Below, piece by piece: positions 39,518 to 48,441 of a stretch of 64,000 bases of DNA (positions within the stretch are counted from its first letter, which is position 1; each line of letters starts with the position of its first letter). The notes under the pieces are model-generated. The model searched no databases. It saw nothing but the letters and a program-made list of their open reading frames with translations, and had not been told where the DNA came from. A program made the position numbers and the translations under genes. The stretch is from Variovorax gracilis (GTDB taxonomy: Bacteria > Pseudomonadota > Gammaproteobacteria > Burkholderiales > Burkholderiaceae_C). The stretch lies in assembly GCF_030317115.1 (NCBI RefSeq), contig NZ_JASZYF010000012.1:1-64000 (forward strand). Direction: 5' to 3'.

Positions 39518-41007
39518 GCCTCGAAGCCTTTCCGCCGTTGATGTTCGCGGCGCTGGTGGCCGTGCTGCTGCTGGGTTTCCCGGTGGCGTTCTCGCTGGCG
39601 GCCCTGGGTGTGGCCAGCGGCGGCGTTGCCATCTACATGGGCTGGTTTCCAGCCGGATTCATCGCCGCGCTGCCGTTGAACGTGTTCGGAATCCTGTCGA
39701 ACGACCTGCTGCTGGCGATCCCCTTCTTCACCCTCATGGGTTGCGTGCTGGAGCGGTGCGGCCTGGCCGAGGACATGCTCGACTCGATGGGCCAGCTGTT
39801 CGGGCCGGTGCGTGGCGGCCTCGGGTATTCGGTCATCATCGTCGGCTTCATCCTGGGAGCGATCACCGGTACCGTGGCCGGGCAGGTGATTGCCATGGCG
39901 ATGATCTCGCTGCCGGTCATGATGCGATACGGCTACAACATGCGCTATGCCACCGGGGTGCTGGCGGCATCCGGAACCATCACCCAGATCGTGCCGCCAT
40001 CGCTGTGCCTGATCGTGCTGGCAGACCAGCTCGGGCGCTCGGTCGGCGACATGTACAAGGGCGCTTGGGGCCCGGCCCTCATCCAGGTCTTTCTCTTCGC
40101 GCTCTACACCTTCCTGTTGGGGCGCTTCCGGCCGCAGGACGTGCCCGGCATCCCCAGGGAAGCCCGAACGCTGACCGGGTGGGCATTGTGGGCCAAATGC
40201 CTGCGCGGCATCATCCCGTCCGCCTTCCTGATCTTCGCGGTCTTGGGAAGCATGGGCGGCTTGCCCGGCATCGACAACGCCATCGCCACCCCGACCGAAG
40301 CCGGCGCCATGGGGGCACTCGGAGCATTCCTGCTGGCGGCCATTCACCGCCGCCTGAGCTGGCCGCTGCTGCAAAGCGCCATGACCGCGACCATGCGCAT
40401 GACGGCGATGGTGGTGTTCATCCTGATCGGCTCGCGGGCCTTCTCGCTGGTGTTCCAGGGGGTCAGCGGCGGCGTGTGGATCGAGCACATGCTGGCCGAT
40501 CTTCCGGGCGGGCAGATCGGCTTCCTGATCGCCGTCAACATCTTCATCTTCTTCCTGGCGTTCTTCCTCGACTTCTTCGAGATCGCCTTCATCATCCTCC
40601 CGCTGCTCGGGCCCGTGGCGCAGAAGCTGGGCATCGACCTGGTCTGGTTCGGCGTGCTGATCTGCGTGAACATGCAGACGAGCTTCATGCACCCGCCCTT
40701 CGGCTTCTCTCTGTTCTACCTGCGCGGCATCTCCGACACCTTGCACAAGGAAGGAAAGCTGCCGCGCAAGGTGCTGTCCAAGGACATCTACCTGGGCGCC
40801 ATCCCGTGGGTGGCGATGCAGCTGATCCTGGTCGCCGTGGTGATCTTCGTGCCGCAGACGGTCACTGCCTTCCTCGACAAGGAGGCCGTGGTCGATACCG
40901 ACAAGGTGAACCTCAACTTCCAGACCACGCCCCAGCGATCCGAGGAGCCCGCCGAACGCGACGATCCGTCCAAGCTCTTCGGCAGCCCCAGCAGCGAAAC
41001 CCAGTAG
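39514..41007 (+). CDS. dctM: TRAP transporter large membrane subunit (DctM)
   Basis: A 497-residue integral membrane protein with about 12 helices and the DctM signature segments IPFFTLMGCVLERCGLAEDMLD, GAITGTVAGQVIAMAMISLPVMMRYGY, ASGTITQIVPPSLCLIVLADQLG and PTEAGAMGALGAFLLA. It uses the sodium gradient to import the ligand delivered by DctP. The start overlaps dctQ by 4 bases. The hydrophilic C-terminal ~35 residues (TTPQRSEEPAERDDPSKLFG) are longer than usual. About 175 bases with no gene separate it from the molybdenum hydroxylase. Confidence 0.94.
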   Translation: MSLEAFPPLMFAALVAVLLLGFPVAFSLAALGVASGGVAIYMGWFPAGFIAALPLNVFGILSNDLLLAIPFFTLMGCVLERCGLAEDMLDSMGQLFGPVRGGLGYSVIIVGFILGAITGTVAGQVIAMAMISLPVMMRYGYNMRYATGVLAASGTITQIVPPSLCLIVLADQLGRSVGDMYKGAWGPALIQVFLFALYTFLLGRFRPQDVPGIPREARTLTGWALWAKCLRGIIPSAFLIFAVLGSMGGLPGIDNAIATPTEAGAMGALGAFLLAAIHRRLSWPLLQSAMTATMRMTAMVVFILIGSRAFSLVFQGVSGGVWIEHMLADLPGGQIGFLIAVNIFIFFLAFFLDFFEIAFIILPLLGPVAQKLGIDLVWFGVLICVNMQTSFMHPPFGFSLFYLRGISDTLHKEGKLPRKVLSKDIYLGAIPWVAMQLILVAVVIFVPQTVTAFLDKEAVVDTDKVNLNFQTTPQRSEEPAERDDPSKLFGSPSSETQ

Positions 41008-41181
41008 CCGATCGAGGGAATCATGGAACCAACGCAATCCGCACGCGCGAACCGGCCATCGCGGCAAGGCCAGAATCGACATGCCGCGCATGAGGGGGGC
41101 CGCTTCCCCTGCACGTGGCCGACGCGATCGGCCCATCTGCCCCATCCGCCACTGGGCACTTGAACACGAGACACATTGAAC

Positions 41182-43563
41182 ATGCACACCCACACCGATG
41201 ACCCCCGCGCCTCGAGCGCGCAAGGCGTAGGCGCACGGGTCCTGCGCAAGGAGGATGCCCGCCACCTCCATGGCAAGGGCCAGTTCGTCGCCGACATGAG
41301 CATGCCCGGGCTCAGCGAAGTCGCCTTTCTCCGCAGTCCCCTGGCCCACGCGCGAATCGTCGCGACGCATCTCCCGCCTGCCCGGGCCGGGCAGGTCGCG
41401 CTGCGCGAAACGATGGCCGATGCCAAGGACATCCTGGCCGACTCCACGCTGCCGACCTACCAGGCCTCGGCGCAGCCGCCTCTGGCCTCGGGCAAGGTCC
41501 GGTTCGTCGGCGAACCGGTCGCCATGGTGTTCGCGGCGACGCGCGCCGAAGCCGAGGACCTGGCCGAGCAAGTGGAGATCGAGTACGAGGAGCTTCCCGT
41601 CTATGCCGACGCCGAAACGTCGCGCGCGGCAAGCGCAGAGCTGATCCACCCGGGGTGGCGCAACAACACGTTCGTCACATTGCAGGCGGACAAGGAGTTC
41701 GAGGTCCACGCCAGGCGCGCCGCGCTGGTGGTGCGGCGCGAGGTGTCGCTGGCGCGGCAATGCATGGTGCCGATGGAAGGCAAGGCCGTGCTCGCCTATT
41801 GGGACCATCAGGCCGACCAGCTGGTGGTCGTGAGCGCGACGCAGGTGCCGCACATGATCCGTACCGTGCTGGCCGAATGCCTCGAGCTCGACCAGGCGCG
41901 CGTGCGCGTCATCTCCCCGGACGTGGGCGGTGCCTTCGGGTACAAGTGCGTGCTGCAACAGGAAGAGCTCTGCGTGGCCTGGCTGGCCAAGACCCATCGC
42001 AAGCCCTTCCGCTATCTGGAGGATCGCCGCGAGCACCTGATCGCCGGGGCCAACACCCGCGAGCACAAGTACCAGATGACCGCCTATGCCGACGAGCGCG
42101 GGAGGCTGTTGGCGCTCGACGCGCGCATCACCATCGACGGCGGCGCCTATTCGGTGTGGCCTTTCACCATCGGACTCGAGCCTGGCCAGGCCGTCGGCAA
42201 TCTCCCCGGCCCCTACGCCTTCCGAGGCTATCGCTGTGTCACCGAGTGCGTGGCGACCAACAAGCCGGGTTTCGTGCCCTACCGCGGCGTGGCGCGCACC
42301 GGCGTGTGCTTTGCCATGGAGCTCACCATGGACGCGATCGCGCGTGCCGTGGGCCGTGAGCCTTGGGAAGTCCGCCTCGAGAACCTGGTGCCGGCGTCGG
42401 CCATGCCCTATGTCAACGTGGCCAACAAGCACTTCGACGGCGGTGACTATCCGGCCAGCCTGCTGAAGGCGCGGGACATGATCGACTTCGCCGACGTGCG
42501 CTCGCGCCAGCGCGAGGCACGCGCCGACGGCAAGCTGATCGGCGTCGGCTTCGCCACCTACACCGAGCAATCGGCCCACGGCACCTCCGTCTTCGCGACC
42601 TGGGGCACGCCGGTCATTCCCGGATTCGACCAGGCGACGGTGCGCATCACGCCGGACGGCGGCCTGGAGATCCGCGTCGGCGTGCATTCCCACGGCCAGG
42701 GCATGGAGACCACCTTCGCCCAGATCGCCCATGAGGTCCTGGGCGTCGACATCGCGCGGATCAAGATGCTGCACGGGGACACCGGGCAGACGCCGTTCTC
42801 CACGGGTACCTATGCATCCCGCTCGCTGGTGATGTCGGGCGGAGCGGTGTCGCGGGCCTGCAAGACACTGCTGCCGCGCATCCGTCACATTGGCGCCCAC
42901 CTGCTCGGCGTGGGCGACGACGCCGTGACCTTCGAGGCGGGCCACGTCGTCAGCGCCGCGGGCCGCGTGTCGGTCGCCGACGTCGCCAGGGCCTGGTTCA
43001 TCGACCCGAGCCGGCTGCCGCCCGACGTCGATCCGGCCGGGCTGGAGATCACCATCGGCTACAAGCCCAAGGTCGATACCGGCGCCTTCACCTATGCCAG
43101 TCACGCGGTCGCGGTGGCGGTGGACCCCGAAACCGGCCATGTGGAGATCCTCGACTACGTGATCGTCGAGGACTGCGGCACCATGATCAATCCGATGGTG
43201 GTCGAAGGACAGACCTACGGTGGCGTCGCCCAGGGCATCGGGACCGCCCTCTATGAAGAGACGCCTTACGACCGCAACGGCCAGCCGCTCGCGTCCACCC
43301 TGGCCGACTACATGCTGCCCGGCGCCACCGAAGTGCCGCACATGCGTATCCATCACTTCGAGACGCCGTCGCCTCACACCGAGTTCGGCGCCAAGGGGAT
43401 GGGGGAGGGCGGTGCCATCGCCCCGCCCGCGGCCATCTTCAACGCCGTCAACGACGCCTTGCGCCCCTTGGGCGCCGAGGTCTCCCAAACCCCCTTGTCG
43501 CCGCGTCGCCTGCTCCAGGCCATCGCGGATGCGCAAGTCGTCGGCAGCCGCAAGGCCGCATGA
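41182..43563 (+). CDS. Molybdopterin-binding large subunit of a xanthine-oxidase-family hydroxylase (PicA component)
   Basis: A 793-residue molybdenum hydroxylase large subunit (CoxL/XdhB type). ATG 41182 is chosen over TTG 41176. It begins with the alpha/beta hammerhead domain (RVLRKEDARHLHGKGQFVADM; GKVRFVGEPVAMVFA). The Mo-binding domain contains SPDVGGAFGYK, VARTGVCFAMELTMDAIA, VHSHGQGMETTFAQIA, GTYASRSLVMSGGAV and the catalytic Glu in GAKGMGEGGAIAPPAA. Such enzymes hydroxylate a ring carbon next to nitrogen using water. In this locus the expected reaction is 6-hydroxylation of picolinate (PicA). The two other subunits follow directly. Confidence 0.92.
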   Translation: MHTHTDDPRASSAQGVGARVLRKEDARHLHGKGQFVADMSMPGLSEVAFLRSPLAHARIVATHLPPARAGQVALRETMADAKDILADSTLPTYQASAQPPLASGKVRFVGEPVAMVFAATRAEAEDLAEQVEIEYEELPVYADAETSRAASAELIHPGWRNNTFVTLQADKEFEVHARRAALVVRREVSLARQCMVPMEGKAVLAYWDHQADQLVVVSATQVPHMIRTVLAECLELDQARVRVISPDVGGAFGYKCVLQQEELCVAWLAKTHRKPFRYLEDRREHLIAGANTREHKYQMTAYADERGRLLALDARITIDGGAYSVWPFTIGLEPGQAVGNLPGPYAFRGYRCVTECVATNKPGFVPYRGVARTGVCFAMELTMDAIARAVGREPWEVRLENLVPASAMPYVNVANKHFDGGDYPASLLKARDMIDFADVRSRQREARADGKLIGVGFATYTEQSAHGTSVFATWGTPVIPGFDQATVRITPDGGLEIRVGVHSHGQGMETTFAQIAHEVLGVDIARIKMLHGDTGQTPFSTGTYASRSLVMSGGAVSRACKTLLPRIRHIGAHLLGVGDDAVTFEAGHVVSAAGRVSVADVARAWFIDPSRLPPDVDPAGLEITIGYKPKVDTGAFTYASHAVAVAVDPETGHVEILDYVIVEDCGTMINPMVVEGQTYGGVAQGIGTALYEETPYDRNGQPLASTLADYMLPGATEVPHMRIHHFETPSPHTEFGAKGMGEGGAIAPPAAIFNAVNDALRPLGAEVSQTPLSPRRLLQAIADAQVVGSRKAA

Positions 43564-43573
43564 GGACCGGTTC

Positions 43574-44413
43574 ATGAAAGCCGCAAGCTTCGAGTATCTG
43601 CGCCCCGCCTCGCTGGCCGAGGCGCTCCGTGTGCTGGCGGGCGCCGTCGGCACGGCCAAGGTCATGGGCGGCAGCCAATCCATGGGACCCATGCTCAACC
43701 TGCGCCTGACGCGGCCCAAGCTCGTGGTCGATGTCTCCGCGCTGCCCGAGTTGCGCCAGGTGACGAAGGAGGCCGCTCTCATCCGCATCGGCGCCGCCGT
43801 CACCCATGCCGAGATCGAGGATGGCGTCCATCCGCTCCTGCGCGGCGGCATGCTGCAAGCGGTAGCGGGCGGCATCGCCTACCGTGCCATCCGCAACCGG
43901 GGAACCGTCGGCGGCAGCCTGGCGCACGCCGATCCGGCGGCCGACTGGGTCCTGGTCATGGCGGCCCTTGGCGCGCAGATCGAGATGGCCGGGGCCACCG
44001 GGTCCAGGCGCGTCCCGATGGACCGCTTCATGCAAGGCGCCTACACCACCGACCTGGCGGACGGCGAGCTGATCGCAGCGGTGCACGTTCCGGCGCTGAG
44101 CGACTCGGCGCGCTGGGGCTATCACAAGTTCTGCCGCAAGACCGGCGAGTTTGCCGAGGCCAGCTGCGCCGCGGTGTTCGATCCTGCGCGCAAGCTGGCG
44201 CGGGTCGTGATGGGGGCACTCGATGGCGCACCGCAGGCCTTGCCCGCGCTGGCCGCTCATGTGGCGCGCACGGGCAGCCTGCCCGAGCGCGCCGCGATCC
44301 AGGCAGCCGTCGCCGGCGCGACCCCGACCAAGGACGCGGTCGACCGCAAGCTCCTGGTCGCCGCCGTCGAACGCTGCCTTCAACAGGTTCTGATTCCGGA
44401 GACAACGCAATGA
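43574..44413 (+). CDS. FAD-binding medium subunit of the molybdenum hydroxylase (PicA component)
   Basis: A 279-residue flavoprotein subunit of the CoxM/XdhC-like type. The FAD-binding PP-loop region is AKVMGGSQSMGPMLNLRLTRP near residue 28. The second motif is RNRGTVGGSLAHADPAADW near residue 108, and the C-terminal CO-dehydrogenase flavoprotein domain follows (FAEASCAAVFDPARKLARVVMGAL). It passes electrons from the 2Fe-2S subunit to the acceptor. The start is 10 bases after the large subunit stop; the stop overlaps the small subunit start (ATGA). Confidence 0.92.
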   Translation: MKAASFEYLRPASLAEALRVLAGAVGTAKVMGGSQSMGPMLNLRLTRPKLVVDVSALPELRQVTKEAALIRIGAAVTHAEIEDGVHPLLRGGMLQAVAGGIAYRAIRNRGTVGGSLAHADPAADWVLVMAALGAQIEMAGATGSRRVPMDRFMQGAYTTDLADGELIAAVHVPALSDSARWGYHKFCRKTGEFAEASCAAVFDPARKLARVVMGALDGAPQALPALAAHVARTGSLPERAAIQAAVAGATPTKDAVDRKLLVAAVERCLQQVLIPETTQ

Positions 44414-45612
44414 CCTCGATCGCCGTCGAAATCAATGGGCAGGAGATCCGTCGCGATGTCCCCGCGCGCATGCACCTGGCCGACTTTGTTCGCGAGGAAG
44501 GCCGCCAGACCGGCACCCACCTCGGATGCGAGCACGGTGTCTGTGGCGCTTGCACGGTCTTGGTCGATGATCAACCGGTCCGCTCCTGCATCACCTTCGC
44601 AGTGGCCTGCGACGGCCACAAGGTGCGTACGGTCGAGGGCTACGCCGACGATCCCGTGATGGCGCTGCTGCGCCCCGCGTTCTCGCGCCACCATGCGTTG
44701 CAGTGCGGGTTCTGCACGCCGGGCATGTTGACGACGGCGCGCGACATCGTTCTGCGATGCCCGGATGCCGATGAGCAGAAGGTCCGGCTCGAGCTGTCGG
44801 GGAACCTTTGCCGTTGCACCGGCTACGTCGGCATCGTGGGTGCGATCCGGGATGTCCTGGATCAGACGCGCGGCGATGCGCATCCCGAGATCACGGCCCT
44901 GCGCGAAGCGACGAACGCGATACGCAATGCTGCCGTCATTCCGATCGCCAAGGCCGCATTCACGCCTTTCGAGGCCACCGACACCGGAAGCTCGGCGACG
45001 CTCGCATCCGACACCTCTGCGGCCGAGGAGCCCGCAGACGCGAGCACTGCGGCCAAGGGCACCCGCATCAAGGGTCATTTCACCGTGCCTTATCCCGCCG
45101 CGGAAGTCTGGCGCTTCATGGCCGATCTCCCGGCCGTGGCCGCCTGCCTGCCGGGGGCCGAATTGACCGAGCATGCGGGCAGCCGCGTGAAGGGTCGTGT
45201 CGCCATCAAGTTCGGTCCGATGTCCGCGAGCTTCAATGGCGCGGCGCGCCTCGAGCGCGACGAGTCCTCGCGCTCGGCCGTGCTCAAGGGCGCCGGGCAG
45301 GACTCGCTGAGCCAGTCCCGCGCCAACGGGGACGTGGCCTATCGGCTGGTCGAGGCCTCCCCCGCGTCGACCCGCGTCGACGTCGATCTCCTGTACTCGC
45401 TGCAGGGTCCGTTGGCACAGTTCTCGCGTTCGGGACTGGTCAAGGATTTCGTCGGACGCCTGATCCAGGAGTTCGGCAAGAACGTGGCGCTGCGCATGGA
45501 CCCCACGCGCGCGCCCGATGCGCAGTTGCCTCCGGCACGGCTCAACGCCATGAGCCTCGGCTGGAGTGTTCTGTGGTCCCGGATACGGCGCCTGTTCGGT
45601 GCCGGCGGCTGA
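44410..45612 (+). CDS. 2Fe-2S small subunit fused to a CoxG/SRPBCC domain (PicA component)
   Basis: A 400-residue fusion. Residues ~1-160 are the 2Fe-2S small subunit: the plant-type cluster GCEHGVCGACTVLVDD near 38-53 and the second cluster QCGFCTPGML and LCRCTGY near 100-140. After an Ala/Thr/Ser-rich linker (~170-218) comes a CoxG-like SRPBCC domain, HFTVPYPAAEVWRFMADLPAVAACLPGAELTEHAG, and KFGPMSASFNGAARLERDE, ending VGRLIQEFGKNVALRMDP. Typical small subunits are ~160 residues. CoxG proteins are membrane-linked helpers of CO dehydrogenase-type enzymes, so the fusion may tether the enzyme or aid its maturation. Confidence 0.9.
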   Translation: MTSIAVEINGQEIRRDVPARMHLADFVREEGRQTGTHLGCEHGVCGACTVLVDDQPVRSCITFAVACDGHKVRTVEGYADDPVMALLRPAFSRHHALQCGFCTPGMLTTARDIVLRCPDADEQKVRLELSGNLCRCTGYVGIVGAIRDVLDQTRGDAHPEITALREATNAIRNAAVIPIAKAAFTPFEATDTGSSATLASDTSAAEEPADASTAAKGTRIKGHFTVPYPAAEVWRFMADLPAVAACLPGAELTEHAGSRVKGRVAIKFGPMSASFNGAARLERDESSRSAVLKGAGQDSLSQSRANGDVAYRLVEASPASTRVDVDLLYSLQGPLAQFSRSGLVKDFVGRLIQEFGKNVALRMDPTRAPDAQLPPARLNAMSLGWSVLWSRIRRLFGAGG

Positions 45613-45719
45613 CGAAACACCGGTACCCCGCTGATCCACCAACCCCTTCACGGCACGGGCTTCGAGCTCGCGCCGCGGACGGAGCTTTGCCTGTTCACTT
45701 GTTCTGGAGGTCCCACGTC

Positions 45720-46748
45720 ATGATTGCATCGATCCCGAAACTCTTGTCCCGTCTGCTGGCCGGCTGTGTCGGCCTGGCCCTGGCGGCCAGCGCCGCCGCG
45801 CAGGCGCCTGAAAAGCTCAAGGTCCGCCTCGACTGGACACCGTGGGGGGTGCACGGCGCCGTCCATCTCGCGCAGCAAAAGGGCTGGTTCAACGCCGCCG
45901 GCCTCGATGTCCAGCTCGAAGATGGCAACGGCTCGGTGACCACGGTGCAGATCGTCGGCGCGGGCGACCAGTTCGATGTCGGCCACGCGGCCCTCGCCTC
46001 GATGATGATCGCCCGCGACAAGGGGCTGCCTGTCAAGGCGGTGGCGGTGTTCGCGCGCCTGAGCGACGTCGGCCTTCTGGTGCCGGCCGGCGCGGGCATC
46101 AAGGGACCGAAGGACCTCAAGGGCAAGAAGGTGGCCTACACCGCGGGCTCTCTGGAAGCCCCCTTCATCGATGCCTTCCTCGCGGCGGGCGGCCTGAAAA
46201 AGAGCGACATCGACCTGATCAACGTCGATGCCGCCGGCAAGGCCGCGACCTATGCGGCCGGCCGCACCGACGCCGCCTTCTCCACCATTCCCTTCTTCCT
46301 GCCGGTGGTCTCGCAGACCCGTTCTTCCGAAGCGATCCGCTTTGCGGACTACAACCTCAACATGCCGAGCTTCGGCTTGTTCGCTTCCGAGTCGAAACTC
46401 GCTACACGGCGCGAAGCGATCTCCAAGTTCGCAAGCGTCGTTGCTGCAAGCTGGCAGTACATCTACAGCGGCCACGAGGACGAGGCGGTCGAGGCCATCG
46501 TGGCACAACGTCCGCAAGCCAGGCTCGACAGCAAGGTGTTGCGCGGGCAGATCGATGCGCTGCGCGGCTTCTTCCAACTGCCGGCGCCGGCGGGGCAGCC
46601 GCTCGGCGCGCCTGTGGCTTCCGACTGGAGCACGGCCGTCAAGACGCTGTCGGACGCCGGGCTGGTCAAGTCCATCAAGGATGGCAACGAGTTCTTCGTG
46701 CCCGGCCTGGTGCGTCCGGTCGCGGTCTCGGCGGTGGCGGCCAAATGA
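45720..46748 (+). CDS. ABC transporter substrate-binding protein (NMT1/SsuA-like)
   Basis: A 342-residue periplasmic protein of the NMT1/THI5/SsuA-type. It has a signal peptide (LLSRLLAGCVGLALAASAAAQA) and a good GGAGG ribosome-binding site 8 bases before ATG 45720. Features include VRLDWTPWGVHGAVHLAQQKGWFNAAGLDVQLEDG and DLKGKKVAYTAGSLEAPFIDAFLAAGG. Such proteins bind pyrimidine, aromatic or sulfonate ligands. It begins 107 bases after the PicA-type fusion and is followed by its own ATPase and permease, so it probably imports a pyridine carboxylate or a related nutrient in the same operon. Confidence 0.9.
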   Translation: MIASIPKLLSRLLAGCVGLALAASAAAQAPEKLKVRLDWTPWGVHGAVHLAQQKGWFNAAGLDVQLEDGNGSVTTVQIVGAGDQFDVGHAALASMMIARDKGLPVKAVAVFARLSDVGLLVPAGAGIKGPKDLKGKKVAYTAGSLEAPFIDAFLAAGGLKKSDIDLINVDAAGKAATYAAGRTDAAFSTIPFFLPVVSQTRSSEAIRFADYNLNMPSFGLFASESKLATRREAISKFASVVAASWQYIYSGHEDEAVEAIVAQRPQARLDSKVLRGQIDALRGFFQLPAPAGQPLGAPVASDWSTAVKTLSDAGLVKSIKDGNEFFVPGLVRPVAVSAVAAK

Positions 46749-47551
46749 ACGCGGCCGCCATTCACGCCAAGGGCGTGCGCAAGGTCTATCCCGGCGAGCG
46801 TGCCCTGACGGCGCTCGATGGGATTTCGCTGGACGTGAAGCCTGGCGAATTCGTCAGCATCCTCGGCCCGAGTGGCTGCGGCAAGAGCACCTTCCTGCGC
46901 TGCGTGGCCGGCCTGGAGACGATCAGCGGCGGAGCGCTGAGCGTCGACGGCCAGCCCGTGGACGGGCCGCCCGATCATGTCGGCATGGTCTTCCAGCGCG
47001 ATGCCCTGCTCGAATGGCGCAGCATCGAGCGCAACATCCTGCTGCCCATCGAGTTCGCGGGCAAGCCGGCTGCCGACTACCGCGCCCCCATGGCGGAACT
47101 GCTGGCGCTCACGGGTCTTTCCGAGTTCGGCGACCGCTATCCGCGCGAGCTGTCCGGTGGGATGCGCCAGCGCGCCGCGATCTGCCGCGCCCTGATCGAC
47201 AAGCCCAGCCTGCTGCTGATGGACGAGCCCTTCGGTGCGCTGGATGCGCTCACGCGTGACCAGATGAACGTGGAGTTGCAACGCATCTGGCTCGAGACGC
47301 GCAACACGGTGATGTTCGTGACCCACGGCATCGCGGAAGCCGTGTTCCTGGCCGATCGCGTGGTCGTGCTGTCGCCGCGGCCGGGCCGCATTGCGGACAT
47401 CATCGATGTCGACCTCCCGCGTCCTCGCCGGTTGGCGGTGCGCGAGACGGCTCGATTCGGCGCCTACACGGGACGCATCCGCAAGCTCTTCCACGAGATG
47501 GGGCTCATCAACGAAGAGCCCGGTGAGATCAGAGAGGAGTTGGCCGCATGA
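46745..47551 (+). CDS. ABC transporter ATP-binding protein (SsuB/TauB-like)
   Basis: A 268-residue ATPase. The Walker A motif is GPSGCGKST near residue 42, the Q-loop is MVFQRDALLEWRS, the signature is LSGGMRQR, Walker B is LLLMDEPFGALD, and the switch His is in MFVTHGIAEAV. This pattern with FGALDALTRDQM is typical of nitrate/taurine/sulfonate-type transporters. It overlaps the binding-protein stop by 4 bases and the permease start by 4 bases, so the three genes are translationally coupled. Confidence 0.94.
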   Translation: MNAAAIHAKGVRKVYPGERALTALDGISLDVKPGEFVSILGPSGCGKSTFLRCVAGLETISGGALSVDGQPVDGPPDHVGMVFQRDALLEWRSIERNILLPIEFAGKPAADYRAPMAELLALTGLSEFGDRYPRELSGGMRQRAAICRALIDKPSLLLMDEPFGALDALTRDQMNVELQRIWLETRNTVMFVTHGIAEAVFLADRVVVLSPRPGRIADIIDVDLPRPRRLAVRETARFGAYTGRIRKLFHEMGLINEEPGEIREELAA

Positions 47552-48312
47552 ACACCCTCCACAAAAAGGGCCGGCAGTGGGCCCTCGGTGCCGCCTCGAT
47601 CGTCATCTTCCTGCTGCTGTGGGAGGCGTCGGTGCGGCTGCTGCATGTGCGGCCCATCACGCTGCCGCCGCCGTCCGCGGTGCTGCTCGAGTTGGGGAAC
47701 GAATGGCATTGGTACCTGGATCATGCCGGCTTCACGCTGCTCACGACCCTTGGCGGCTTTGCGCTGGCCGCGGTGGTGGGTGTGGGACTGGCCATGCTCC
47801 TGGTGGGATCGCGTCGCTTCGAACATGCGATCTATCCGCTGATCGTGGGTCTGAACAGCGTGCCCAAGGTCGCGATCGCGCCGCTCTTCGTGATCTGGCT
47901 CGGCACCGGCTCGGAACCGAAGATTGCCATCGCGTTCCTGATCGCCGTGTTCGCGGTGATCGTCGACGCGGTCCACGGCCTGAGGTCGGTGCCCCAGGAC
48001 GTGCTCGACCTCGGCCGCGTGCTCAAAGGATCCACGCTCGACTTCTTCCTCAAGGTGCGACTGCCTTGCGCGCTGCCCTCGATCCTCACCGGCATGAAAG
48101 TCGCCATCTCGCTCGCCCTGGTCGGCGCGATCGTCGGCGAATTCGTCGCCTCGCAGCGCGGGCTCGGCTACGTGATCCTCAGCGCACAGGGCACCTTCGA
48201 CACCACTCGCGTGTTTGCGGCCGTCTTCGTGCTCGCGCTGCTGGGCATCGGGCTGTACGGCGGGGTGGCCTGGGCAGAGCGACGAGCGACCCCGTGGCGC
48301 AAGCTCGATTGA
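47548..48312 (+). CDS. ABC transporter permease (SsuC/TauC-like)
   Basis: A 254-residue permease with about six membrane helices. The EAA-like coupling loop is LGRVLKGSTLDFFLKVRLPCALPSILTGMKVAISLALVGAIVGEF, and an N-terminal helix ASIVIFLLLWEASV opens the protein. It is the inner-membrane channel for the ATPase at 46745 and binding protein at 45720. It is the last gene of the plus-strand pic-associated operon; a signalling operon begins 130 bases later. Confidence 0.93.
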   Translation: MNTLHKKGRQWALGAASIVIFLLLWEASVRLLHVRPITLPPPSAVLLELGNEWHWYLDHAGFTLLTTLGGFALAAVVGVGLAMLLVGSRRFEHAIYPLIVGLNSVPKVAIAPLFVIWLGTGSEPKIAIAFLIAVFAVIVDAVHGLRSVPQDVLDLGRVLKGSTLDFFLKVRLPCALPSILTGMKVAISLALVGAIVGEFVASQRGLGYVILSAQGTFDTTRVFAAVFVLALLGIGLYGGVAWAERRATPWRKLD

Positions 48313-48441
48313 TCGAAGAGCGGGAGCAGGCGGGTCGGGCCGCCGACGCCGGGTAGCCGCGAGGCGGGCCTTGTGCTTGCCAACCGTCCCGGCGGCTCGG
48401 AGAATCCGTTTCCCGCACAGCACGTGCTGCTGGCAGAAGCG

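Noticed and set aside
39496-43875. A 1459-residue minus-strand open frame
   Set aside because: It is antisense to dctM and the Mo-hydroxylase large subunit, both of which have complete family motifs; no domain is visible in the long frame.
28331-48312. Nicotinate (nic) rather than picolinate pathway
   Set aside because: No NicC-type flavin monooxygenase or two-subunit NicAB is present, whereas a decarboxylase, four-component Rieske enzyme and MarR regulator match the pic set.
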